From contig OU744736.1 of NCBI GenBank assembly GCA_916613615.1, forward strand, positions 2,400,330-2,464,329: 64,000 nucleotides of DNA, in the 5' to 3' direction. The stretch is from Steromphala cineraria (Eukaryota > Mollusca > Gastropoda > Trochida > Trochidae). This document shows, piece by piece, positions 33,378 to 44,033 of the stretch (position 1 is the first letter of the stretch; each line of letters begins with the position of its first letter). A program made the translations under genes and the position numbers. A model generated the notes under the pieces. The model worked only from the letters and a program-made list of their open reading frames with translations. It ran no database searches and had not been told where the DNA came from.

Positions 33378-33558
33378 TTTTTATATGCCGTGACAAATAT
33401 ATATTACAAATTTGAACGAAAACGGTGAAGAAATACAATTTTAAAACCTTTTATAAATAGAATACACATTTATAACGGGTTAAGATTTATTTTTAATTCT
33501 CATTTTTCACTGATTTCGTTCAAATTTGGAATATGTTTGTCACAACATATAAAAACGA
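33378..33558. repeat. ~180-bp foldback element
   Basis: Arms of about 50 bp: ATGCCGTGACAAATATATAT and ACAAATTTGAACGAAA on the left pair with TTTCGTTCAAATTTGGAATA and TGTTTGTCACAACATAT on the right. Several mismatches; no clear target duplication. Confidence 0.6.
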
Positions 33559-33723
33559 TTAATGAGAGCAAGCATTTCTTCAATATTGTTTTAGGTCAAA
33601 TCAGCGATTGGAATCCCTGTGCCTCCATCGCAATATGTCACGAGCAATTTCCTAACAGTGACATGAAGTAGCCTATAAATATGTTATGTGAGAAGGTTTA
33701 AATGTACAAATAATTAATTGCAG

Positions 33724-34025
33724 GTGAGTACACGATGATAACAACCAAAGTTGGCAGGACAATACACACCGTTCAATCAGGGAGCACAAGTTCTTGGTGG
33801 CTGCCAGTCGATTTTCGAAGCAAGTTGACTATCCGGTACATGATGGGATATTCGCTGATCGCCATGGGATTCAAACTCGGACCGATCTTATCCCTGAGAA
33901 GTAACCAAGAGATCGGCTTCGGGGCGGGGAAAATAGAGTTGGATGAGAACAAAGACGAGGAAGATGATGTCATAATTACAGAATATATTCCAGCTAAAAA
34001 GAGAAATGTATTCGTCCCATATTAA
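33724..34025 (+). CDS. Exon 5 (last) of the five-exon gene (residues 176-275)
   Basis: The acceptor AATTAATTGCAG precedes GTGAGTACACGATG. The first two bases complete Gly, then EYTMITTKVGRTIHTVQSGS and a Trp-Trp containing segment follow. A hydrophobic stretch (MMGYSLIAMGFKLG) is too short and mixed to be a clear membrane span. The C-terminus is acidic (ELDENKDEEDDV) and ends KKRNVFVPY before TAA. The open frame would start at the internal ATG 33735 if read alone, but the donor of exon 4 and this acceptor fit in phase 1. Confidence 0.8.
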
Positions 34026-34031
34026 ACTCTT

Positions 34032-34170
34032 AAAGAGCCACTCCGTGAATTTTAACACTTTTTCGTTTGCTCTAACTAGATAGTAAATGGTATAGATATA
34101 TTTGAAATCTATAGAAGTCACGAATGTGACAACATAAAGTGACCACAACCCACTCACGGAGTTTCTCTTT
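34032..34170. mobile_element. ~140-bp MITE in the 3' UTR, just after the stop codon
   Basis: AAAGAGCCACTCCGTGAAT at the left pairs with ACTCACGGAGTTTCTCTTT at the right, and the two are 6 bp and 145 bp past the TAA of exon 5. The interior does not code. Target duplication not clear. Confidence 0.65.
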
Positions 34171-34967
34171 ACACAGAGTATGTTGATAGGATCACATATG
34201 TCAAATTTTGAAATCGATGTTATTACATACACTAACTGTTGCTGAAAATAACAAGTTAAATGTCAATCAGGACATTAGAGCGAAAATACGGCCATTCAAA
34301 GTCGGGATTTTGATCGAAAACCGGACAATGTGGCTCGAGTGGCGCGCGCAAATTTGCCAAACATAATTTTGAAACCTTGTCATAAGCTGACAGGAAGATA
34401 AATTCGATTCGATAGTGTTTATTAGGTATTGTAACTAATAGGTAGATTAATTGGATGCATAATTTCGAATATTAAACGTATTTGAGATGTTTCTTGATTG
34501 TTCCATAAAATCAAGCATTTTAGAGATATTATGCATAAATTGATATATTTGCAAGTCCAGTGATGAGATATGAACTTCAACCAGCATATTAGATATTTTG
34601 TAGCTTATCAAAACCAAATAACATTTCAAGAAAGACACTCTGTGTCACTTTCACCTCTAAACGATTGACTGCTGGTGAGGGACAGGGTGTCCTAGGATCG
34701 CTCATGATTACTGAATTTTAAAGTCAACATTTATTTATTTTCTTTCCTTGGGCTATGTCAACAAAATTTAAGCTCTAAGCTCTAAACTTACCATTTTAAG
34801 GACAGTAGGAAAAGTAAATCTACTTGTAAAGAATAGTTTACAAATCGTACTTTTAGATTTATGCTCGCTTTTTGTGTACTATTTTCCCCCTGTAGGGAGT
34901 TCTTCCTCATTGCTTTGTATTAGATAGGAGTTTTAATACAGATGCTATGAAATGAAAGGCCTAAAGA

Positions 34968-34973
34968 AATAAA
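34968..34973 (+). terminator. Possible poly(A) signal of the five-exon gene
   Basis: AATAAA about 0.94 kb after the stop codon, the first good match noticed. It would give a 3' UTR containing the MITE at 34032-34170. Confidence 0.35.
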
Positions 34974-35181
34974 ATGATATATATAAGAACAGTTATTATT
35001 TTAAATATGCCATAGACTTATTTTAGTCGGGATGAGATGGTGGATGGCACTCAAAAATCATTAAAGAGAGTGACGATAGAAACCGGAAGTAGATCCACCA
35101 ATCAAGCGGTCTAGCACTGGTCAGAGTAAGCTAAGAAACTAAAGGCAATATAAGAAACCATATGACACCAAAACACCAAAT

Positions 35182-35400
35182 TTCACGCATTGTACACAAC
35201 ACGAAACAATACAACATGTACTCACTCAATGCACTCACTACAATGCACAATGCACTCACCTACACAACAATCTGCAAAGATACAGACTCAATCCACATAA
35301 CATAAACACGTTTTAAAGCCACTCAATCCAACACCAATCCTCTATGCACTAGGAAAATACATAAAAGATTCTCTAGCCAGAATCTAAAATATTTTTCATA
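35182..35400 (+). pseudogene. Scrap of a LINE C-terminus
   Basis: Frame codes CTQHETIQHVLTQCTHY and then NNLQRYRLN, like the Cys/His segment after LINE RNase H (C...ETI.H.L..C..Y). It ends in stops and a frameshift. Too short for certain assignment. Confidence 0.35.
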
Positions 35401-35627
35401 TAATATACATGTACCCCGTGCCCCTCACCCTCCTCTTCCTTACTTAACTTATTCAAAATTTCAAATATATCAAAATTACATCCCTTTTGGACCACGGCTT
35501 CCATATTCACTTTCTTAAATATTTAGCAATCAACTAAGATCTGTGGACCCAAGTGCGACATCAGTACCGCTTGAAGCGCTTGTAAAATCTCCAAGGTAAC
35601 TAACTAACCAAAACACTACTATCTATG

Positions 35628-36235
35628 TGTAAGAGCCAAATTTTTACGAGTTATTGTTGTTAGTTTTAGAAGGATAGTCCCACGATGCTTATCAGTGTTT
35701 TGGTAGCCCAGACCTTCCTTGTCCCCCTCACTGAACTGTGACACCCCCCATAAAGTTCTCTCTAATGTGTTTATAGCGATACAGTTCAAATTGTTAAGAT
35801 AGTTCCAGCTCGTTCTGTAAATTGACTTCGGCCTTTTCCTGTTAACTGTTTAATTGTCCTGTCACTTTTCTGAATTGTCTAAGCAAAAGAACTGCCCAGC
35901 TAAGATATGAAGCCGATAAGCATCGTGGTTAAATAGCAAGTGTGAGAAAGCTGTATCAGAGTTTAGCAAGATTTAGCCAGAGTAAGACTGTATAAGTAAG
36001 AGTTAGTAAGAAGTTGTAAGAAGTAAGAAGATCTATGGTTTTTCAACCAAACTTAAGTACAAACTTAATGAATTCAAACTTAGTTTCAAAGTGTATCAGA
36101 TTAGAACCTTTAGTCATCATTACTGGAACTTTTGATTGTATTTCCATCACCAATAACGGATTAAATACTTGAAGATCATTGCTGTGTTTGCGTTGGAAAC
36201 CACCCCCGAGACTGAGAGAACTTTCACATCCTACA
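35628..36235. mobile_element. 608-bp solo LTR with a 5-bp target duplication
   Basis: Starts TGTAAGAGCC and ends CACATCCTACA (TG...CA ends, TGTA/TACA inverted tips). The flanks are CTATG at 35623-35627 and 36236-36240. No coding sequence or second LTR lies nearby, so an LTR retrotransposon appears to have been reduced to one LTR by recombination. Confidence 0.75.
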
Positions 36236-37546
36236 CTATGATAGCCCCCGGTCAGTAGTCACAATTCCAGGCTGTTCAGACGTCATGATCAGAGACGCTC
36301 TTGACTAGTTTAGGTATGTGGCGGGTTGAAACGGTTTATTGACATGTGATTTTTTTTCTGGAATACCTTTTAACTGCAAAAATGATATTGAAGATGTCCT
36401 GTTCCGTGCAATGATAACTATTATGAGATATGAAGTTAAACTGAATTTTAAGATTTACTACCCATAGAGAAGTTTTACACTATTTAAGCAACTACAACAT
36501 TACCTTTGATAGTGAAGAAAGTAGTTAAACAACAAATATGTATACGTTTGTGTACTCTCTTTGTCATTTTATGTCACAGCACGTTTTAATGTATTTATTG
36601 ATAAATTGTTTCTCATATTTCTTTTAAAGATTTGATGTATATCAAATGGTTGACGTTAATAAATTATTCTGTTTGTAAAGTTTGTTTCAGTTTAACATTT
36701 AATATTTTTTAATAAAGCCTATGCTACTGATAATTTTTTTAGAGCCATGGGCTCTGTAGCTCATCATACTTTTGATGGAAGTAGGTTTTTGCGTCTTGAC
36801 CCCTGTGACCCAATTTGGGGTCATTGGGTAACCAAATCTACAATTTAGAATCCCCTTTGGCCAACGAGTCTACACACAACTTTTCAGGTCTTTAGACCTT
36901 TTGGAACTGGAGAAGAAGATAAACAGATTTTTTTAAGGTTTTGATCTTTGTGACCCCATTTGGGGTCATGGGGTCACAAAATCTACAATTTAGAGTGTAC
37001 ACACAACTTTTCAGCTCTCTCAACCTTTTGGAACTGTAGGAAAAGATAAAAATATGTTTTTTAAGGTTTCGACCCCTGCGATTCCATTTGGGGTCAAGAG
37101 GTCACCAAACCTACAATTTAGGATCCTCATTGGCTAAGGAGTATACACACAACTATTCAGCTCTCTAGACCTTTTGGAACTGGAGAAGAAGAAGATAATA
37201 GGTTTTTTTAAGTTTTGACCCTTGTGACCCCATTTGGGGTCAAGTGGTCACCAAACCTACAATTAAGAATCCTCATTGGCCAAGGAGTCTACACACAACT
37301 ATTCAGCTCTCTAGACCTGTTGGAACTGGAGAAGAAGAAGATAATAGATTTTTAAGGATTTGACCCCTGTGACCCCATTTGTGGTCAAGTGGTCACCAAA
37401 CCTACAATTTAGAATCCTCATTGGCCAAGGAGTCTGCACACAATTATTCAGCTCTCTGGACCTTTTAGAACTGGAGAAGAAGAAGATAATAGGTTTTTAG
37501 CTCACCTTTACAAAGTAAATGTGAGCTTATGTCGTGGCGCTTCGTC

Positions 37547-37615
37547 CGTCGTCCGTCTGTCTGTCCATCCGTCCGTCCGTCCGTCTGTCCGTCCGTCCGT
37601 CCGTCCGTCCGTCAG
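37547..37615 (+). repeat. GTCC tetranucleotide microsatellite
   Basis: CGTCCGTCCGTCCGTC-type repeats with CTGT and CATC interruptions. The repeated SVRPSVRPSV reading frame across it is an artefact. Confidence 0.9.
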
Positions 37616-37624
37616 TAAACTTTC

Positions 37625-38705
37625 AGGAAAAAGACTACTCCTCCTAAACGAATCCAGATATCATTCTGAAATTGTAGTATGTTATACCCATGGTGATTCC
37701 TCACAGAAAGGTAGACGTTTCAGTTTTGAGAATCCAAGATGGCCGCCATGGCAGCCATATTGAATTTTTCAATTAGATTTCACGAAAAAGACTACTCCTC
37801 CTAAACGAATCCAGATATCATTCTGAAATTGTAGTATGTTATACCCATGGTGATTCCTCACAGAAAGGCAGACGTTTCAGTTTTGAGAATCCAAGATGGC
37901 CGCCATGGCAGCCATATTGAATTTTCAATTAGATTTCACGAAAAAGACAACTCCTTCTAAACGAATCCAGATATCATTCTGAAATTGTAGTATGTTATAC
38001 CCATGGTGATTCCTCACAGAAAGGTAGACGATTTAGTTTTGAGAATCCAAGATGGCCGCCATGGCAGCCATATTGAATTTTCAATTAGATTTCACGAAGA
38101 AGACTACTCCTCCTAAACGAATCCAGATATCATTCTGAAATTGTAGTATGTTATACCCATGGTGATTCCTCACAGAAAGGTAGACGATTTAGTTTTGAGA
38201 ATCCAAGATGGCCGCCATGGCAGCCACATTGAATTTTCAATTAGATTTCACGAAAAAGACTACTCCTTCTAAACGAATCCAGATATCATTCTGAAATTGT
38301 AGTATGTTATACCCATGATGATTCCTCACAGAAAGGTAGACGTTTCAGTTTTGAGAATCCAAGATGGCCACTATGGCAGCCATATTGAATTTTCAATTAG
38401 ATTTCATGAAAAGACTACTCTTTCTAAACCAATCAAGATATCATTCTGATATTGTAGTATGTTATAACTATGGTGATTCCGCACAGAAAAGTAGACGTTT
38501 CAGTTTTGAGAATCCAATATGGCCGCCATGGCAGCCATATTGAATTTTCAATTAGATTTCATGAAAATGACTACTTCTCCTAAACCAATCTAGATATCAT
38601 TTTCATATTGTAGTATGTTATATCTATAGTGATTCCTCCCACAAAGGTAGACGTTTCAGTTTTGAGAATCCAAGATGGCCGCGATAGCAGCCATATTGAC
38701 TTTTC
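37625..38705. repeat. Seven-copy 156-bp tandem array
   Basis: AGACTACTCCTCCTAAACGA starts at 37632, 37789, 37945, 38101, 38257, 38412 and 38568. Each unit also has AAGATGGCCGCCATGGCAGC. The first five copies are very alike; the last two are diverged. Related single units occur near 40000-40160 and 41330-41430. Confidence 0.92.
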
Positions 38706-40754
38706 AGCTGCAGATGACACCTCATTATTACTAAACTTTAAGCTTTCATCAAGTGATCACTCGCACTATATAAATTCTCTTATTTGAACTTACTAATCAT
38801 AATATTATCTTGAATATGGATTATTTAAGATTGTCATGCAAGTTGTTCTATATTTTTTCAGTGTTTCTAAAACATTAAGATGAAAGACAAACATAATTAA
38901 TTAATTTGTTTTAAATATCTATGGCAACTTGCTGCAAAAACCCAATGACATTAAACATCATGTTGAATTTTAAACAATGGTATCTCCCTTATATTCCTTT
39001 AAATACCACACAAAAGGGGTCAACCATAGTTCAGATATTCCTGTTGAGTCCACTATGCTTTTCTAATACACATCCCAACACAGGCTGCTAGCATCACAGT
39101 CTCAGCTGCTAGTCTGTTGCATAATCAACCTGACCATATTGATATGGTAGAGCATTATGCTATATGGCCATGTGTATGCAATAAGAGTTATGGAAATTAG
39201 ACTTGTATTCTCATGACAGTGATATGTTCTTTCTAAGAATAACAACTTACACAAAACTTGTCAACAATAAGCTTTGTGTTTAGAAATCTACATGATAAGT
39301 TGATATGGAAAGAGTTATTTTGCATCAGGTTCCAGTTCCTGTGTTTTACTCATATTTGTACCATTTCTATATCTAACAGAAGTTCTTCTTGACACAAAAT
39401 CAATTTAGGACATAAGCTAACTATATTTTGTGAAATTATATATATTTTTCACAACAATTCATATTCTCTCCTGTCAAGTCTTTTAATACCACACATAAGG
39501 GCTTAGCCAGAGTTCAGGTTTACATGCTCAGCACACTAGGATGCTTCTCCAAATATACGTACACAAAGCCAAATACACAAATTGCTACACTCTTCTTAAG
39601 GATCTGGGGCTAGCAGCCCTGCCTGCTTGTATGTTGCATAGTAATCCTGACCTAATTGATAAATAGAACATAATGGACTTTATGGAAAGTATATAAATTG
39701 TCTTTATGAAAAGTATACTTGTATTCTATTAATAATAATACTTTTTACAAATAACAATTTAAACAAGTCAAGAATCAGCTTTTGTGTACAACAATCTGCA
39801 CAATGAGTTAATATTAAAAAGTCAAGAATCTGCTTTTATGTACAGTAATCTACATGATAAATTAATAATAGAGGTATTTTGTATCAGGTTCCAGTTCCAA
39901 TACCATGTGTTTTATAAATACCTGCAAAACTAAATGATAATTGTATCATGCTGAAGGGGTTCTCATCATAGAAGTCATTATTTTTCAATTAGATTTCAGG
40001 CCAAGTACTACTCCTACTAAATCAATTAAGATGTCATTCTGAAAAGATAGTATTTTTTTATATAGTGATTCCTGACAAAGACGCATTTATTTTATTATCA
40101 AGAATCCAAGATGGTCAATATGTCAATTATATTGAATTTTCAATTAGATTTCATGAAATTCATTGAAAAGAATACATTTCCTGATCAATCAAATTAATGT
40201 CATTATATTTGTATCGATACGCTTGTTGTAATATTTATCAACACTATAAATACAGTTACAAAAAAATGTATGAATCATCTTTATCTGCGAACAGCCTGAA
40301 GCATGACTGTTTTAATAAATCCTTTCCGTTTTACATAATTCCTGACACTTCATATATGGCAAATAACATAGCCAGTGAGGGATAAATATACATTTAATAA
40401 TCATCTATATCTGATTACGGTCTGAACAATGATTATCTAGATAATTATAATGATCATTCAATTCAAACAAATCCTTTTCAAAAGCATTTAAAATGATTAA
40501 ATTTGTTCACTCCCAACACTAACTGTTAGGTTTTTTACTCCTTTGTTCCCATGCAATTAATTTATTCCAAATTGAAAATTTTGGTTAATGAATAACAAAT
40601 TATCTTTTATTTTGTTTGTCATGCTAATAAAAGATATAATTTAATATTCATCTTCAAAACTAATTGAACAGCTGTCTGAACAATCCTTTTTTTACAAAGT
40701 CTTTCTCACCAATTCTCTCTGTTAGTTAAGATACTTCAATAAACATATTACTGA

Positions 40755-40945
40755 GTTGACCTCCAGATTATTTCCATTGCAAACCTCTCTTCTACCCCCA
40801 TCCCTTCTATCCCCCCTTTCCCTCCTCCCCTTTTTTCTCCTGTCCTTCCATTGCAAACCTCTCTTCTATCCCACATTCCTTCTATCCCCCCCTCCCCCTA
40901 CCCCCTTTCCCCTCCTATCCTTCCAGCCCCTCTCCTGCAACTCTC
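40755..40945 (+). repeat. Long homopyrimidine (C/T) tract
   Basis: Nearly pure C/T on plus, made of two copies of a unit that starts ATTGCAAACCTCTCTTCTA. The purine strand would be on minus. Apparent Leu/Pro/Ser frame is an artefact. Confidence 0.85.
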
Positions 40946-42734
40946 CTCTAATGAGTATCTGTATTGCAAATTGAAATGAGGGGAGGACACTCACTATATG
41001 GAATAACAGTAACTTACATAAGAGGATAAGGTACATAAGCTACATGCAGGTGCAAGAGGTCATCATAGGTCATCATATCTAGTAATTAGCATAAACCCCC
41101 ATGTTGCAAACCTATTCTGACCAATCAGATTGCACTAACATATGTCAAGATTTAAGATATTCAGAAATCTTCAGTTAGAATTACATGAGACATTGACCTG
41201 GACAGTTTACTTTGGCAATTGGACTTATCACTAGCTGAATGTTTTATTTGTGTCAGAGGGATATATTCCAAATGTTTATGTGCATCATCATTTTAGTTCT
41301 TTGGAAGTTGAGAGTGTGACTAAATGAATACTCCTAAACCAATCAAGATATCATAATGAAATTAATACGGATGCCCACATAAAAGTAGCATTTTGAAGAT
41401 TAAAAAGTCCAAGATGGTCACCAATCAGCCATAGATATACAAAAAAGTTATACAAAAACCTACTGCTTGTTAACAAATCATGATTATATCATTCTTGTAT
41501 TAATGTTTGTTCAAGCTCTAGTGGTTTCCAACAAAAGAATAGCATTTTAAAAGATAAAAAAATCATGATGGCAGCCATAATCAATTATCATATAAAAGAT
41601 GGTTACACAATTAAACCATATTACCACATCATTCATTTTAAGGTGAGCTTCTGTACCCTGTACCCTTTGGGTCAAGTGGTCACCAAACCTACAATTAAGA
41701 ATCCTCATTGGCCAGGGAGTCTACACACAACTATTCAGCTCTCTAGACCTGTTGGAACTGGAGAAGAAGATAATAGGTTTTTAAGGTATTGACCCCTGTG
41801 ACCCCATTTGGGGTCAAGTGGTCACCAAACCTACAATTTAGAATCCTCATTCGCCAAGGAGTCTACACACAACTATTCAGCTCTCTAGACCTGTTGGAAC
41901 TGGAGAAGAAGAAGATTATAGACTTTTAAGGTTTTGACCCCTGTGACCCCATTTGGGGTCAAGTTGTCACCAAACCTACAATTTTGAATCCTCATTGGCC
42001 AAGGAGTCTGCACATCAAATTGTAGCTCTCTAGAGTCATTGGTTCTGGAGAAGAAGTCGAAAAAGTGAAAAGTTTACGGACGGACGGACGCCGGACGCCA
42101 TGCCATGCCATAAGCCCATCGGATTTTTCAGAACTGATGAGCTAATAAGAATCAAACCTTCATGCAATTGGACTGACAACCTCTGAAGTCTGTGTGAGAC
42201 ATTATACATGTATGAATAGGGGTTGGCCCGGCCGAGATATGTCCAGATTCCAAGAAGATAATGGGATCTGTCATCTCCTTTCAGTGATCATGACCTGTTC
42301 TAGTCACTGCTCTCCCTGTGAGCGTTTCTCTGGATAGACAAGGGCGCGAAGCAAGACACATTACCAGTGAATATATTTATTTGCAAAAAGTGACAATACA
42401 TATGAAATTATATAACAAAAGGCAGTCTGATCATGGACGTCACTAGGAACAAATGCATAATTCGAAAATATAGGCTGCCATGCTTTAAAACCAATACTGA
42501 AAAGAATATATATATCTATCTTAGAGAAAAACTTTTTACATATATATATCTTCCCATGATGTTAATGTTTTTATTCTAACAGATTTTGAAAAAATGCTGT
42601 TATGTCAAAGTGCTGATATGTTTTACTATTTTGCCAAAACCTGCTTTTTAATATTACAAAGAAGGAAACGCCTTCTATTTTCCTAAAATATTACTCTTTT
42701 TTTTCTTTCTTTCTTTTAAAAGTTAATGTGATTT

Positions 42735-42884
42735 CTACGATATATATATATATATTATAGTCTCTCATAACTCATATTGAGTGGTTCTGTACTTTTATCC
42801 GTGTTTTATGCCAATATGTATTTATTGTTTTGCTGTACAGAAGTGAGACTTAAATAAACAATTGTCTGTCTGTCTGTCTGTCTA
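42735..42884 (+). repeat. TA tract and GTCT tail, possibly the 3' end of a retroposon
   Basis: (TA)n near 42741-42754 and CTGTCTGTCTGTCTGTC at about 42866-42883, after AATAAACAAT. A tetranucleotide tail behind AATAAA suggests the end of a LINE or SINE copy, but its body was not recognised. Confidence 0.4.
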
Positions 42885-43696
42885 AAATTCCATCTTAATC
42901 ACTAAAACAGCTTCCGGGTTTGATAAAGGAAAAATAAAAAATTAATAAAAGCTAATTTCTCGATGGACGATACAGGAAAACTTTTAATATTGATTGATCT
43001 ATTCAATTTTTGAATAACATAACAAGTACAAAGTTAAATAATCTAGGTTAAGAATATCAATTTCTTTTCACGTCTTATCTTTAAATTTTCATTTCATGTT
43101 TTATTACACACCGCCGGTGATCATGAAGAGAAAATAGAAACAAGTCTAATTCATGTGAATACTTTGCTTTATAATTGTTCAAATAATAAGTTAACAAAAC
43201 AATAGAGGACACAGTTGAGCTTTGCTGACGATATAATGTGATAATAACCAAACATCCAGAAGTGACGAATTTGGAACACAAAATAAACTTAATAGATACA
43301 ATACATCTTTGAAGCTTTTAAATCCAGCATTATGTTTATGCAATTCAACAGTTTCTCAAAGTGTTAAATAATTGTTAAATATACAATCGCCCTTCAATCT
43401 TTGGTAATTTTCATTTTTAAATTGTTTACAACCTATCTATACAAAGCTTACTACCGACCATTACTACAAACAAATAATCAATAACATTCGCCTAATACTC
43501 ATTCATAAAACACATAATGAGGACACAACGACTAAATCTATAAATCAATGAACAACCTAATTTATCGATGCAAATAATAACAAAAACTGATTATAAAATA
43601 AATAGTGGTATAACTAAATTGGCAATGATAACATAGTCTTAAGTCCACTAAGATATCATATTTTATCGCTTGTTATATATGTGAATCTTGTGCAAA

Positions 43697-43702
43697 TTTA
43701 TT
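43697..43702 (-). terminator. Possible poly(A) signal of the small heat-shock gene
   Basis: TTTATT on plus, AATAAA on minus, about 330 nt after the stop codon of the heat-shock gene. Confidence 0.4.
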
Positions 43703-44033
43703 AAAATATAAATGATTCTAAACTTCATTCAGACTCAGATATACTGTTTCCAGGGTTTTGTTGTCAGTGACTGTATTGCCAAAGTTAAAGGGAGGTAACT
43801 CTTGGTTCCTTAAACGTCAAAATAGTCTTTACATCCACGGATTATAATTTACATAGAATTGCACATTTATGTCGAAGCACCAGCAAAATTTGCCGAAACT
43901 TTAGTCTTGCAGGCACTGTCGTCACGAATCGAATCTTCAGCTGCAGCGCATTATTTCGCGCATATCAACACGGAAACGAGTACATGGTAATCACATAAGA
44001 TATTGTCCTTGGTTTAAAATTTTGCCAGAATTA

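Larger units (their letters stand above)
13318..34973 (+). other. Gene model: five-exon gene for a 275-aa protein
   Basis: The span covers five coding exons: 13332-13493, 22085-22209, 24867-24942, 25225-25387 and 33724-34025. Their lengths (162, 125, 76, 163 and 302 nt) total 828 nt, or 275 codons plus stop. Every intron is GT-AG, and the phases agree across all four joins (0, 2, 0, 1). Both split codons make sense (TG+G for Trp 96, G+GT for Gly 176). The first possible acceptor before the ATG is at 13317, and an AATAAA at 34968 could end the transcript. The product has no signal peptide or membrane segment. Features such as VESNL, PVTPYE, RVFVDG, TREFLFSLPRF and GTIDVECWN vaguely recall the DUF7918 type of beta domain, where a VDG strand, a REFxF strand and a GTIxV strand occur in this order. 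That match is from memory and weak. Confidence 0.75.
37499..41649. mobile_element. Inner nested element with AGCTCACCTT/AAGGTGAGCT ends
   Basis: 4.15 kb lying inside the 145-bp tandem array of the outer element. The 10-bp ends are exact inverted repeats and begin AGCTCA like those of the outer one, so the two may be related. It holds a GTCC microsatellite, a 156-bp tandem array, a diverged AT-rich middle and a pyrimidine tract. No transposase was seen. Confidence 0.65.
36757..42144. mobile_element. Outer repeat element with 10-bp inverted ends and a ~145-bp tandem array
   Basis: Ends TAGCTCATCA and TGATGAGCTA are exact inverted repeats. The interior is a tandem of about 145 bp (GACCCCATTTGGGGTCAAGT, CTACAATTTAGAATCCTC, GAACTGGAGAAGAAGAAG), with about five copies at 36790-37498 and three at 41655-42060. 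It closes with GACGGACGGACGCCGGACGC, a motif common in bivalve repeats. The array is split by the inner element. Confidence 0.7.

Noticed and set aside
37521..37763. Frame with repeated SVRPSVRPSV
   Set aside because: Product of the GTCC microsatellite.
40756..40974. Leu/Pro/Ser-rich frame
   Set aside because: Product of the homopyrimidine tract.
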